From contig CALCUU010000137.1 of assembly GCA_937906915.1 (NCBI GenBank), positions 1 through 12,936 of the forward strand: DNA of 12,936 nt, written 5' to 3'. The position numbers were made by a program, and so were the translations under genes. A model generated the notes under the pieces. It did no database searches. It saw only the letters and a program-made list of their open reading frames with translations, and had not been told where the DNA came from. Positions 7,347 to 12,416 of this stretch are shown here, one piece after another (position 1 is the stretch's first letter; every line of letters begins with the position of its first letter). The stretch comes from an uncultured Phascolarctobacterium sp. Lineage in GTDB: Bacteria; Bacillota; Negativicutes; Acidaminococcales; Acidaminococcaceae.

Positions 7347-7382
7347 TAGAAAGATTATTACCAACGGAAGAATGTTAAGGTA

Positions 7383-7412
7383 TAGACTTACTCAAAAATA
7401 ATATGGTAAAAT
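7383..7412 (+). promoter_or_regulatory. Promoter of the flavodiiron gene
   Basis: TAGACT (7383-7388), 18 bp, then TAAAAT (7407-7412) with an extended -10 TG at 7404-7405. The start would be near 7419, about 30 nt before the ATG. Confidence 0.5.
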
Positions 7413-7448
7413 TATTACGATAATACTATGAAAAACAGGAGGTAGCTT

Positions 7449-8603
7449 ATGTACATCTCTGATTCTATTAAATATATTGGTGTTGATGACCACAAGGTAG
7501 ATTTGTTTGAGGGTCAATACGTTGTTCCCAACGGAATTTCTTATAACTCCTACGCTATTATGGACGAGAAGATTGCCATTATGGATACCGTTGATGCCAA
7601 CTTCTTAGACGAATGGCTGGCAAATATCGAAAAGGCTCTTGACGGCAAAGCTCCTGACTATTTAGTTGTACTGCACATGGAGCCGGACCATTCTGCTAAC
7701 ATCTTCAATTTTGCCAAGGCGTACCCCAATGCGAAGATTGTTTCTTCTGCTTTGGCGTTTGAGATGATGAAAAACTTCTTTGGTACTGATTTTGCAGATA
7801 ACCGCATCGTCGTTGATGAAGGCTCCACCTTAAACTTGGGTGAGCACACCCTTGCTTTCGTGAAGGCGCCCATGGTGCACTGGCCCGAAGTAATTATGGC
7901 TTACGAAGTTAAGGAGAAGGTGCTTTTCTCTGCAGATGGCTTTGGCAAATTTGGTGCTCTTGACGTGGAAGAAGAATGGGCAAGCGAAGCAAGACGTTAC
8001 TTCATTGGCATCGTTGGTAAGTACGGTATGCCCGTGCAGGCAGTGCTCAAGAAGGCGGCAACTTTGGACATTCAAACCATTTGCCCCCTGCATGGCCCTG
8101 TGCTGAAAGAAAATCTTGGCTACTACTTGGGCTTGTACAACGCTTGGTCCAGCTACACTCCGGAAGATGACGATATCGTTATCGCCTACACCTCCATTTA
8201 CGGCAACACCAAGCAGGCTGTAGAGCTTTTGGCAGAAAAGCTTGTGGCTAAGGGCTGCAAGGTTATCGTTCACGATTTGGCAAGATGCGACATTCACCAA
8301 GCTGTTGCAGATGCCTTTAAGTCTTCCAAGCTGGTGCTGGCAACTACTACCTACAACGGTGACATCTTCCCCTATATGCGCACCTACATTGACCATTTGA
8401 CTGGTCGCTGCTACCAAAATAGAACTGTTGCCTTTATGGAAAACGGTAGCTGGGCGCCTCTTGCTGCTAAGTGTATGAAATGCTTGCTCGAAAAGTGCAA
8501 ATGCCTTACCTTTGCAGAAAACACTGTAAAAATTATGTCTGCCCTTAATGACGAAAGCAAAGCGCAAATTGAAGCTTTGGCTGACGAGCTGGCAGGTAAA
8601 TAA
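7449..8603 (+). CDS. Flavodiiron protein (class A A-type flavoprotein)
   Basis: A cytoplasmic enzyme that reduces O2 to water and/or NO to N2O and protects anaerobes. The N-terminal metallo-beta-lactamase-like domain (~1-240) carries the full di-iron set: H76-x-E78-x-D80-H81 (HMEPDH), His144 (APMVHWPEV), Asp163 (SADGFG) and His215 (CPLHG). The C-terminal flavodoxin domain (~242-384) has the FMN phosphate loop TSIYGNT (248-254) and the ENGSWAP segment. At 384 aa it is a plain two-domain class A protein with no fused rubredoxin, so electrons must come from a separate rubredoxin or similar partner. Unusually, the helix after ENGSWAP holds C342-x2-C345-x4-C350-x-C352. AGGAGG lies 6 nt before the ATG. 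It is a single-gene unit between two related terminators. Confidence 0.95.
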   Translation: MYISDSIKYIGVDDHKVDLFEGQYVVPNGISYNSYAIMDEKIAIMDTVDANFLDEWLANIEKALDGKAPDYLVVLHMEPDHSANIFNFAKAYPNAKIVSSALAFEMMKNFFGTDFADNRIVVDEGSTLNLGEHTLAFVKAPMVHWPEVIMAYEVKEKVLFSADGFGKFGALDVEEEWASEARRYFIGIVGKYGMPVQAVLKKAATLDIQTICPLHGPVLKENLGYYLGLYNAWSSYTPEDDDIVIAYTSIYGNTKQAVELLAEKLVAKGCKVIVHDLARCDIHQAVADAFKSSKLVLATTTYNGDIFPYMRTYIDHLTGRCYQNRTVAFMENGSWAPLAAKCMKCLLEKCKCLTFAENTVKIMSALNDESKAQIEALADELAGK

Positions 8604-8641
8604 TATAGAAGAAAACAATTTAAAATGCGCCTAAGTCCTTT

Positions 8642-8674
8642 CTCCCTGCTGAAGTAATTTGGCAGGGAGTTTTT
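8642..8674 (+). terminator. Flavodiiron gene terminator
   Basis: CTCCCTGC (8642-8649) pairs perfectly with GCAGGGAG (8662-8669), then TTTTT. Confidence 0.92.
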
Positions 8675-8716
8675 ATTTTGTAAGTATGAACTTTTTGCAA
8701 ACAAGATGAACACATA

Positions 8717-8745
8717 TTGACTAACTAGGAAAAGTAAAATAGAAT
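8717..8745 (+). promoter_or_regulatory. nifS-nifU promoter
   Basis: TTGACT (8717-8722), 17 bp, then TAGAAT (8740-8745). This is the best -35 in the window. A direct repeat AACTAGG (8723-8729 and 8760-8766) brackets the -10, and ACTAAC/GTTAGT (8720-8725 and 8768-8773) forms a loose inverted repeat. Either could be an operator, for example for an iron-sulfur regulator, but that is speculation. Confidence 0.65.
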
Positions 8746-8813
8746 ATAGATGAGCGAAGAACTAGGTGTTAGTTTTAAAAGCTCTTTGTGAAATTTTTAG
8801 CGAGGTTCTTACT

Positions 8814-10004
8814 ATGAAAATATATGTTGATAACGCAGCAACAACTAAAATGAGCAAAACTGCCATCCAGGCGATGCTGCCTTACATGGCGGAAGAGTAT
8901 GGCAATCCGTCCAGCCTGCACTCCGTAGGGCAAAGGGCTAACGAAGCTTTGGCTGATGCCCGGGCAAGAATTGCCAAAATTTTAAACTGCGAACCGCGGG
9001 AGATTACCTTTACCTCCGGCGGTAGCGAGGCAGACAACCAAGCGATTATGTCCGCAGCTTGGCTGGGGGCGCGCAAGGGTAAGAAGCATATTGTTTCTAC
9101 TGCTTTCGAGCATCACGCTGTGCTCCACACTTTGGACAAGCTTGCTAAAGAAGGCTTCGAGATAACTTTGCTTGACGTTCACGAAAACGGTCTTGTTACT
9201 GCTGACGAGGTACGCAAGGCAATTCGTCCTGATACCTGCTTGGTAACCGTTATGTTTGCAAATAACGAGATTGGCACCATTCAACCCATTGCGGAAATAG
9301 GTGCTGTGTGTCGTGAGCTGGGCGTGCTGTTTCACACTGATGCGGTGCAGGCAGCAGGTCACTTGCACATTGACGTGAAGGCGCAAAATATTGATATGCT
9401 TTCCCTTTCTGCCCATAAGTTCCACGGACCCAAGGGTATTGGCGTGTTGTACGCACGTAAGGGCATTTTCCTCGTGAACATTATTGAGGGCGGTGCCCAA
9501 GAGCGAGGCAAGCGTGCCGGAACAGAAAATATTCCTGCCATTATGGGTATGGCTGCCGCTTTGGAAGAAGCCTGTGCAAATTTAGATGCTAATGCTCAAA
9601 AGCTTACCAAGCTTCGTGATAGGCTTATTAGCGGCTTGGCGCAAATTCCTCATTCTGCCTTGAACGGTGATAGGGTAAAGCGTTTGCCCAACAACGTAAG
9701 CTTTTGCTTTGAAGGGATTGAAGGCGAGGCAATGCTCCTCTTGCTTGACGACAAGGGTGTGTATGCTTCCTCCGGCTCGGCGTGTACATCCGGCTCCTTA
9801 GACCCCAGTCACGTCCTACTTGCCATTGGCAGGGTTCACGACGTTGCCCACGGTTCTTTAAGGCTATCCCTTTCGGAAGAAAATACTGAGGAAGAAGTTG
9901 ATTATATTATCAAATCCGTAGCAGAGGTTGTTGCTTATTTGCGTAGCATCTCTCCGCTGTGGGGCGATTTGCTGAAAGGCAAAAGAGAGTTTATTTTGAA
10001 GTGA
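8814..10004 (+). CDS. nifS: Cysteine desulfurase NifS
   Basis: A PLP-dependent enzyme that takes sulfur from L-cysteine as a protein persulfide and hands it to the scaffold encoded next. It has 396 aa and fold-type I landmarks: MKIYVDNAATT at the start, TSGGSEADNQAI (PLP phosphate loop), the His pair FEHHAV (100-101), NNEIGTIQPI, HTDAVQAAGH, the PLP lysine K202 in SAHKFHGPKG, RAGTENIPAI, and the catalytic loop SSGSACTSGSLDPSHVL with Cys324. The short spacing in this loop fits the NifS/IscS (group I) type. ATG 8814 is chosen over an in-frame upstream GTG at 8766 because GAGG lies 8 nt before it and MKIYVDNAAT is the family's N terminus. Its stop overlaps the ribosome site of nifU, so the two are cotranscribed and probably translationally linked. 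Confidence 0.96.
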   Translation: MKIYVDNAATTKMSKTAIQAMLPYMAEEYGNPSSLHSVGQRANEALADARARIAKILNCEPREITFTSGGSEADNQAIMSAAWLGARKGKKHIVSTAFEHHAVLHTLDKLAKEGFEITLLDVHENGLVTADEVRKAIRPDTCLVTVMFANNEIGTIQPIAEIGAVCRELGVLFHTDAVQAAGHLHIDVKAQNIDMLSLSAHKFHGPKGIGVLYARKGIFLVNIIEGGAQERGKRAGTENIPAIMGMAAALEEACANLDANAQKLTKLRDRLISGLAQIPHSALNGDRVKRLPNNVSFCFEGIEGEAMLLLLDDKGVYASSGSACTSGSLDPSHVLLAIGRVHDVAHGSLRLSLSEENTEEEVDYIIKSVAEVVAYLRSISPLWGDLLKGKREFILK

Positions 10005-10013
10005 GGTGCAATT

Positions 10014-10463
10014 ATGGCTTTATATAGTGAAAAAGTAATGGATCATTTCCGCAATCCCCGTAATATTGGTTCCATGGAAAATGCGGATGGCGTTGGCGAA
10101 GTAGGCAACGCAAAATGCGGAGACATCATGAAAATTTACCTGAAGATTGATGATGACAGGGTAAGTGATGTTAAGTTTGAAACCTTTGGCTGTGGCAGTG
10201 CCATTGCGGCTAGCTCCATGGCAACTGAGCTTATCAAGGGTAAAAAGTTAGACGAAGTTATGGGCGTTACCAATAAGGCTGTGGTGGAGGCACTGGACGG
10301 TTTGCCGGTACATAAGATTCACTGCTCCGTTTTGGCGGAAGAGGCTATTAAGGTTGCCCTAAAAGATTATTATGACAAAAATGGCATAGACTACGACGAA
10401 TCGCAATTCCCTAATTGTGCTTGCTGTGACCATCACTGTCATGATTACGAAGAAGAATACTAA
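10014..10463 (+). CDS. nifU: Fe-S cluster scaffold NifU/IscU type
   Basis: The scaffold on which NifS-derived sulfur and iron are assembled into [2Fe-2S] or [4Fe-4S] clusters. Of its 149 aa, the first ~120 form the IscU fold with YSEKVMDHFRNPRNIG at the N terminus. The cluster ligands are all present: Cys35 and Asp37 (NAKCGD), Cys60 (FGCGSAIA) and Cys104 (HCSVLAEEAI). There is no LPPVKxHC motif of the HscA-binding kind; it reads LPVHKIHC instead. The last ~15 residues are an unusual acidic, Cys/His-rich tail, CACCDHHCHDYEEEY. Only 9 nt separate it from nifS, and GTGAGGTG provides the ribosome site while spanning the nifS stop. The operon ends in a strong terminator right after it. Confidence 0.95.
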   Translation: MALYSEKVMDHFRNPRNIGSMENADGVGEVGNAKCGDIMKIYLKIDDDRVSDVKFETFGCGSAIAASSMATELIKGKKLDEVMGVTNKAVVEALDGLPVHKIHCSVLAEEAIKVALKDYYDKNGIDYDESQFPNCACCDHHCHDYEEEY

Positions 10464-10470
10464 TATAGTA

Positions 10471-10504
10471 AATCCCCGTTCAGATTGATTGAACGGGGAT
10501 TTTT
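10471..10504 (+). terminator. nifU terminator, bidirectional
   Basis: AATCCCCGTTCA (10471-10482) pairs perfectly with TGAACGGGGATT (10490-10501), with T runs on both strands. It separates nifSU from the convergent minus-strand DUF2922 cluster. Confidence 0.93.
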
Positions 10505-10532
10505 AATTTGCCGTCCCTGCAAGGGGAGGGGG

Positions 10533-10745
10533 TTACTGCAAAACAGTAACTTGGGTGATGCGCAGGCGTGCTTCCACAGCCTCTACCAAATCGCCACCAC
10601 TGGTTTCGATTACGTTGGCAGCAAGGATAATGTCCATTGCTTCATCTGCCTCTTGTGCGGTGATGCCCTCGCGGGGGTCAGTTACAGTGATTACTTTAGT
10701 GTCGCCTTCGGCGTTTTTAAATACTAATTCGAGAGTTTGTTCCAT
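10533..10745 (-). CDS. DUF2922 family small protein
   Basis: A 70-aa protein matching DUF2922: MEQTLELVFKNAEGDTKVIT, then TVTDPREGITAQEADEAMDIIL, NVIETSGGDLVEAVEARL. The predicted secondary structure is a beta hairpin followed by a helix and a short strand. Its function is unknown. In other Firmicutes DUF2922 genes commonly sit beside DUF1659 and YvrJ small genes, as here with DUF1659. The start is set at ATG 10745 with AAAGGA about 10 nt upstream, on the basis of the family N terminus. An upstream in-frame ATG would add 36 unrelated residues running through the neighbouring sORF. It is the last gene of the leftward cluster. No YvrJ-like gene lies downstream. Confidence 0.85.
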   Translation of the reverse strand: MEQTLELVFKNAEGDTKVITVTDPREGITAQEADEAMDIILAANVIETSGGDLVEAVEARLRITQVTVLQ

Positions 10746-10762
10746 AGTTGTTAATTCCTTTC

Positions 10763-10831
10763 TTATCGTCTTTCCCACATTACAAGCTTGAGTAAGATGC
10801 GTGCTACCGCACGCCAAAATTTGTTCCACAT
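10763..10831 (-). CDS. Candidate 22-aa cationic amphipathic peptide
   Basis: A short ORF in the 94-nt gap between the DUF1659 and DUF2922 genes. It begins MWNKFWRAVARILLKL and ends with VMWERR. It has three Trp, six Arg/Lys and one Glu (net about +5). The hydrophobic residues W2, F5-W6, V9, I12-L14, L16-M18 alternate with the basic ones as in an amphipathic helix. ATG lies 8 nt after the DUF1659 stop, with GGAAGAG at the end of that gene as a weak ribosome site at longer than ideal spacing. It occupies the place where a short YvrJ gene might be expected, but has no evident similarity to YvrJ. It may be a real membrane-active or regulatory peptide, or chance. Confidence 0.33.
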   Translation of the reverse strand: MWNKFWRAVARILLKLVMWERR

Positions 10832-10839
10832 AGGCAAGC

Positions 10840-11064
10840 TTACTCTTCCACAAGCTCGCTACGGTCGCTGAGCATGATGCTCACCATGGGTGTCGCCATA
10901 AGGCTTGCAAGAGCATTGCCCGCAGAAAACAAGTTGTCCACACTGGAATCCTCCTTGATTTCGCTGTAGGTGCGGGTTTTGGTCTTGGTGCTGCCATCGG
11001 CATTTACACCGTCTTCAACGTTGATTACTAAACTGCGTTTTAAAAGTTGTTGGTTAATTGCCAT
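10840..11064 (-). CDS. DUF1659 family small protein
   Basis: A 74-aa protein of the DUF1659 family. It has an N-terminal strand region (MAINQQLLKRSLVINVEDGV), a loop NADGSTKTKTRTYSEIKEDS, then a helix NLFSAGNALASLMATPMVSIML ending in DRSELVEE. This matches the family pattern of a KTKTF/Y-type strand followed by a helix around 'lasL'. No signal peptide or catalytic motif is visible and the function is unknown. AAAGGATTG lies before the ATG as the ribosome site. It is second in the leftward cluster, between the 48-aa orphan and the 22-aa candidate peptide. DUF1659 and DUF2922 pairs usually co-occur, which supports both calls. Confidence 0.85.
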   Translation of the reverse strand: MAINQQLLKRSLVINVEDGVNADGSTKTKTRTYSEIKEDSSVDNLFSAGNALASLMATPMVSIMLSDRSELVEE

Positions 11065-11083
11065 AATTTTTCAATCCTTTCTG

Positions 11084-11230
11084 TTAAAACAAAAACTTGA
11101 GAACCATTGCACCCTCTTGGGGAGTGTAGTGGACGTAAATCTTTTTGGCACTGCCTACTGTTTTGCTAGCAAGCTTGTGCAGTTCTTCTTGAGTAATGAG
11201 TTTGGGTTGGTTAGTTGTCAGTTTAGTCAC
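11084..11230 (-). CDS. Hypothetical 48-aa protein
   Basis: Not recognised. It reads GTG-start TKLTTNQPKLITQEELHKL, then ASKTVGSAKKIYVHYTPQEG and a hydrophobic end AMVLKFLF. It suggests one charged helix followed by a strand pair. It is first in the leftward cluster, ending 19 nt before the DUF1659 start. AGAAAGG precedes the GTG, but with only 2 nt of spacing, so the exact start is doubtful; there is no ATG in the frame before residue 42. Good codon-like composition and its place at the promoter-proximal end of the cluster argue that it is real. Confidence 0.5.
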   Translation of the reverse strand: MTKLTTNQPKLITQEELHKLASKTVGSAKKIYVHYTPQEGAMVLKFLF

Positions 11231-11345
11231 GACCTTTCTTGTGATTTTACCCCTTAGTCACAACTGCGTTGTGCCAGCCCCCCTTGAGAAAGGGGAGCCA
11301 AGAGAAGGGTTAGGCTTCTTCGTTTGCGCGCTTGGAATTTTGCCT
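11231..11345 (-). other. Leader region of the DUF1659/DUF2922 cluster
   Basis: This is the stretch between the leftward promoter-like arm and the first small gene, about 115 nt. I see no gene in it. It holds a perfect hairpin CACAAC-TGC-GTTGTG (11259-11273) and a GC-rich near-palindrome GCCCCCCTT/AAGGGGAGC (11277-11299, one mismatch), unusual in this AT-rich neighbourhood. The GC-rich part resembles dispersed intergenic repeats and may also fold in the mRNA leader. Confidence 0.4.
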
Positions 11346-11490
11346 CTCATAATATAACTTTACTTGAGAAAGCAAAAGAGGAAGTAAATTTCTAAAAAAA
11401 TTTTAAAAAACCAATTTTATCTTGATTTTCAAAAAAATTTTCAAAAACAACTTCCTCTTTGGGTGAGTAAATGTAAAGTTATATAGTGAG
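11346..11490. repeat. 145-bp inverted repeat, candidate divergent promoters
   Basis: The left arm 11346-11385 and right arm 11450-11490 share, in inverted orientation, CTCA-N2-ATATAACTTTAC, an 11 or 12-nt spacer of unrelated sequence, then AAAGAGGAAGT. Read outward, each arm is ACTTCCTCTTT - spacer - GTAAAGTTATAT. Conserved blocks with an unconserved spacer look like promoter elements more than an RNA stem. The 64-bp centre is almost pure A/T with repeated A-tracts (AAAAAAATTTT), which would suit UP elements or curvature. The left arm faces the 48-aa/DUF1659/DUF2922 cluster. The right arm faces a CU-rich non-coding stretch that ends in a terminator. Confidence 0.7.
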
Positions 11491-11635
11491 ATTTTCTTTT
11501 TTGCTCTCTTTCCTCTTCTTCTTTTGTTGGTTTTCTTCTTCTGCTTTCTCTCGTTTTTTCTTTTGCCCTATTCATTCCTATTACTATCGTAGTATTGTAG
11601 TAATAATAAAGGCTGTACAAAACGTACAGCCTTTT
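11490..11635 (+). ncRNA. Candidate CU-rich small RNA
   Basis: Rightward transcription from the right-hand promoter-like arm would begin near 11490 and end at the intrinsic terminator (11608-11635), giving about 145 nt. Positions 11491-11569 are about 90% pyrimidine on this strand and contain several CUCUUUCCUCUU and CUUCUUCUU runs. These are complementary to purine-rich ribosome-binding sites. A small hairpin TACTA-TCG-TAGTA (11582-11594) precedes the terminator. The region also holds a 51-codon frame from GTG 11486 rich in Phe and Ser, and a 44-codon Lys/Glu/Arg-rich frame on the other strand. Both are what any such tract would give. No transcript evidence is available. Confidence 0.3.
11608..11635. 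terminator. Bidirectional terminator behind the sigma gene
   Basis: AAAGGCTGTAC (11608-11618) pairs perfectly with GTACAGCCTTT (11624-11634) over loop AAAAC. It lies directly after the sigma-factor stop on the minus strand, where TTTATTATTA follows the stem. On the plus strand TTTTATTT follows, so rightward transcripts could end here too. Confidence 0.88.
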
Positions 11636-11637
11636 AT

Positions 11638-12261
11638 TTAACTGCGTATTAGATTTTTTCTTATGCTCTTCAATGCAGCCTTTTGCTGTAGCCTTACTGC
11701 ACGGGGAGTACAGTGCATGCTGCAAGCAATTTCCTTCTGTGGTTCCTGCTCCATATAAAAGCGACGTATGATATGGTATTGCTTCTTGGGAAGATAATCC
11801 AGCTCCTGCTTTAACGCAAGGTTAAGCATGGTCTGTTGGAGCAAGTCATTTTCTTCCACCATATCCATTTGAGAAGTGTCGCTTAAATCCGTAGTCTGCT
11901 CTGTCTTCCAACGCCTGCTGTTTTGTTCAGCGGTACGCATTAGCTTACAGATTAAGTGCCTACGGGCAAGCCCCGGAAGCATTCTAAAATTATCACCCTC
12001 ATAGGTTGTGAAAAACTCTAGAAGCCAAAGCCAGAGCATGTTTTCTGCGTCCTCACCGTAAGAATTATAAACATACTGACGATGGGCAAGACGCTTTACA
12101 AGGGGAGCAAAGTTTTGACACAGAAGTTCTGCAGAAAGTGGGTCGCCTTGTTGATAACTGTGGATAAGAGTTTTCAACTCAGAAGAGCTAAGCCTGTTAA
12201 AACGAACTGCTGTTGTTGGGGTACTGCTCGTTTTTCTTTTAATGTTATAACCTCTTTTCAC
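11638..12261 (-). CDS. Sigma-70-like RNA polymerase sigma factor (small, two-domain)
   Basis: A 207-aa protein with two sigma-type domains. Region 2 (~27-120): LIHSYQQGDPLSAELLCQNF, APLVKRLAHR, YGEDAENMLWLWLLEFFTTY and a basic GLARRHLICKLMRTAEQNSRRWK. Region 4 (~145-203): LPKKQYHIIRRFYMEQEPQKEIACSMHCTPRAVRLQQKAALKSIR, a clear helix-turn-helix. Region 3 is essentially absent. It resembles the small sigma factors that serve a few local genes (B. subtilis SigO/YvrI, clostridial UviA/BotR/TcdR types) more than housekeeping sigma-A; the exact group is inferred. No anti-sigma gene is adjacent. The GTG start at 12261 has no good ribosome site, whereas AGAGG lies 7 nt before an ATT codon at residue 7, so the true start is uncertain. 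Its likely targets are the neighbouring inverted promoter-like arms. Confidence 0.8.
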   Translation of the reverse strand: MKRGYNIKRKTSSTPTTAVRFNRLSSSELKTLIHSYQQGDPLSAELLCQNFAPLVKRLAHRQYVYNSYGEDAENMLWLWLLEFFTTYEGDNFRMLPGLARRHLICKLMRTAEQNSRRWKTEQTTDLSDTSQMDMVEENDLLQQTMLNLALKQELDYLPKKQYHIIRRFYMEQEPQKEIACSMHCTPRAVRLQQKAALKSIRKNLIRS

Positions 12262-12291
12262 TATAAAATGAAATGCCTTGTACGTACTTTT

Positions 12292-12339
12292 TCCAATATT
12301 GGACGTTTAAAATATAGCAAAGTGTTGCAACGAATACAA
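12292..12339 (-). promoter_or_regulatory. Sigma-gene promoter with start-site palindrome
   Basis: On the minus strand, TTGTAT (12339-12334), 17 bp, then TATATT (12316-12311). The predicted start is near 12304, which places the perfect 12-bp palindrome TCCAATATTGGA (12292-12303) at the first transcribed bases, a natural repressor position. GTACGTAC (12280-12287) follows in the leader. The -10/-35 call is moderate; the palindrome is plain to see. Confidence 0.5.
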
Positions 12340-12341
12340 CT

Positions 12342-12362
12342 ATAAGGGTGAAAATACCTTAT
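12342..12362 (+). other. Small hairpin in the infC leader
   Basis: ATAAGG (12342-12347) pairs with CCTTAT (12357-12362) over 9 nt. CTATAA (12340-12345) could alternatively pair with TTATAG (12373-12378), so two mutually exclusive folds are possible. infC leaders in Firmicutes are often regulatory (L20 leader), but I cannot match this one to that structure. No clear plus-strand promoter for infC is visible. Confidence 0.25.
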
Positions 12363-12416
12363 GATTAAACAGTTATAGCTGCTAGCATAAAAAATAATGA
12401 AATGGAGATGAAGCAA

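Noticed and set aside
10746..10853. N-terminal extension of DUF2922 (106-aa version)
   Set aside because: The additional residues do not resemble the family and overlap the DUF1659 stop; ATG 10745 with its own AAAGGA gives the usual DUF2922 length.
11346..11490. MITE or other insertion with terminal inverted repeats
   Set aside because: No target-site duplication is visible at the ends, the arms contain a non-conserved spacer, and each arm is oriented as a promoter. It stays open only until other genome copies are searched.
11486..11641. 51-codon plus-strand frame rich in Phe and Ser (hydrophobic peptide)
   Set aside because: Any pyrimidine tract yields Phe/Ser/Leu; there is no ribosome site and the end of the frame runs through the terminator stem.
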